From the NCBI GenBank assembly GCA_963969495.1, contig OZ018328.1, forward strand, positions 4,579,886-4,643,885: 64,000 bases of DNA, given 5' to 3'. Made by a program: the position numbers and the translations under genes. The notes below the pieces were generated by a model. That model was not told where the DNA came from. It searched no databases and was given only the letters and a program-made list of their open reading frames with translations. Below, piece by piece: positions 63,723 through 64,000 of the stretch (positions are counted from its first letter, which is position 1; every line of letters starts with the position of its first letter). This DNA is from Ceratothoa steindachneri (Eukaryota > Arthropoda > Malacostraca > Isopoda > Cymothoidae).

Positions 63723-63730
63723 CCCTAGAG

Positions 63731-64000
63731 GATAACCGGAAAGGCCATCATCCAGCTTGCTGATTGGCCATTATGGAAAACTTTAAAGTTCTGGGTACCC
63801 TTTCCGCCATCCCGTTCGTGTAGGGGCGGTACATCGTTGTGCAGAGAAGATGAAAACTAACGTGGCTGATAATTCTTTGAACAATTCGGATTCAAATTGG
63901 GCTCCAATGTCGGTTACCACGTATAATGAGACTCCAAATCTGGAAATCCATCCGTCTAGGAAAGCCAACGCGACCATTGCGACACTTACGTCCGGAATCG
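63731..64000 (-). pseudogene. Second gypsy: integrase core (runs off the window)
   Basis: Minus-strand integrase core of Ty3/gypsy type: MVALAFLDGWISRFGVSLYV, then VVTDIGAQFESELFKELSA (second catalytic Asp in TDxGxQF). The usual NGxxER block is represented by TRTGWRKGYPEL, where the catalytic Glu region is damaged by a shift. The hAT element starts seven bases beyond that. The upstream part of pol lies outside the window. The order cannot be judged here, but the integrase end at 61800 is followed by no RT, unlike the element at 43963. Confidence 0.8.

Overview
This is a eukaryotic (invertebrate animal) window made almost entirely of nested transposable elements; I see no convincing host gene, rRNA or functional tRNA. 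The mix is CR1/L2-type LINEs with an SGNH esterase ORF1, an RTE LINE, RNase H-bearing LINEs, Ty3/gypsy elements, Penelope-like elements, hAT transposons, a tRNA-derived SINE and long (CT)n, (TA)n and (ATT)n tracts. It suggests an arthropod, perhaps a decapod-like crustacean, but that species guess is weak.

I use working names for the LINE families. Family A (AT-rich, 3' tail of TTATG repeats) occurs as A1 3190-5857, A2 5858-7640, A3 9943-10074 (minus), A4 10143-16283 and A5 18004-21703 (minus, intact 967-aa ORF2). Family C (tail TTCTTATG) occurs as C1 11790-13133 (minus), C2 14243-15511, C3 17168-17548 (minus) and C4 48869-53460 (minus, nearly full length). Families B (30125-30954, 36147-41335, 54596-55460), G (30955-36146) and D (41336-43962) end in TGTAACTC-like repeats followed by (CT)n. 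F is a GC-rich LINE with RNase H (24190-29090, and a decayed copy at 56480-59270).

Layout. 1-3.2 kb: an old CR1-like LINE split by an RTE insertion. 3.2-21.7 kb: family A and C copies, most of them embedded in one older minus-strand RNase H LINE (halves at 7641-9942 and 16281-17167), next to a Penelope-like fragment. 21.7-24.2 kb: AT-rich DNA, a microsatellite and a SINE. 24.2-29.1 kb: LINE F1. 29.1-48.9 kb: one Ty3/gypsy-like element whose Gag (29.1-30.05 kb) and pol (44.0-48.3 kb) are separated by a same-strand, head-to-tail chain of four LINEs (B1, G, B2, D) that sits in a (CT)n tract. Its pol order reads protease, integrase, RT, RNase H, with integrase before RT. 48.9-53.5 kb: C4, inserted into what looks like the gypsy 3' LTR. 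53.5-64 kb: a hAT remnant, B3, LINE F2, a Penelope-like RT, a three-unit tandem repeat and a second gypsy whose integrase is split by a hAT with 8-bp target duplications.

The features most worth a second look are the gypsy pol order; the LINE chain joined at (CT)n tracts, which suggests LINEs that both end in and target (CT)n; the nested 3' hairpins whose stems change in a compensatory way between families; and the ORF2s of B and G, which lack an early AUG and lie in the -1 frame relative to ORF1. All boundaries were read by eye and most are good to within about 10-50 bases.
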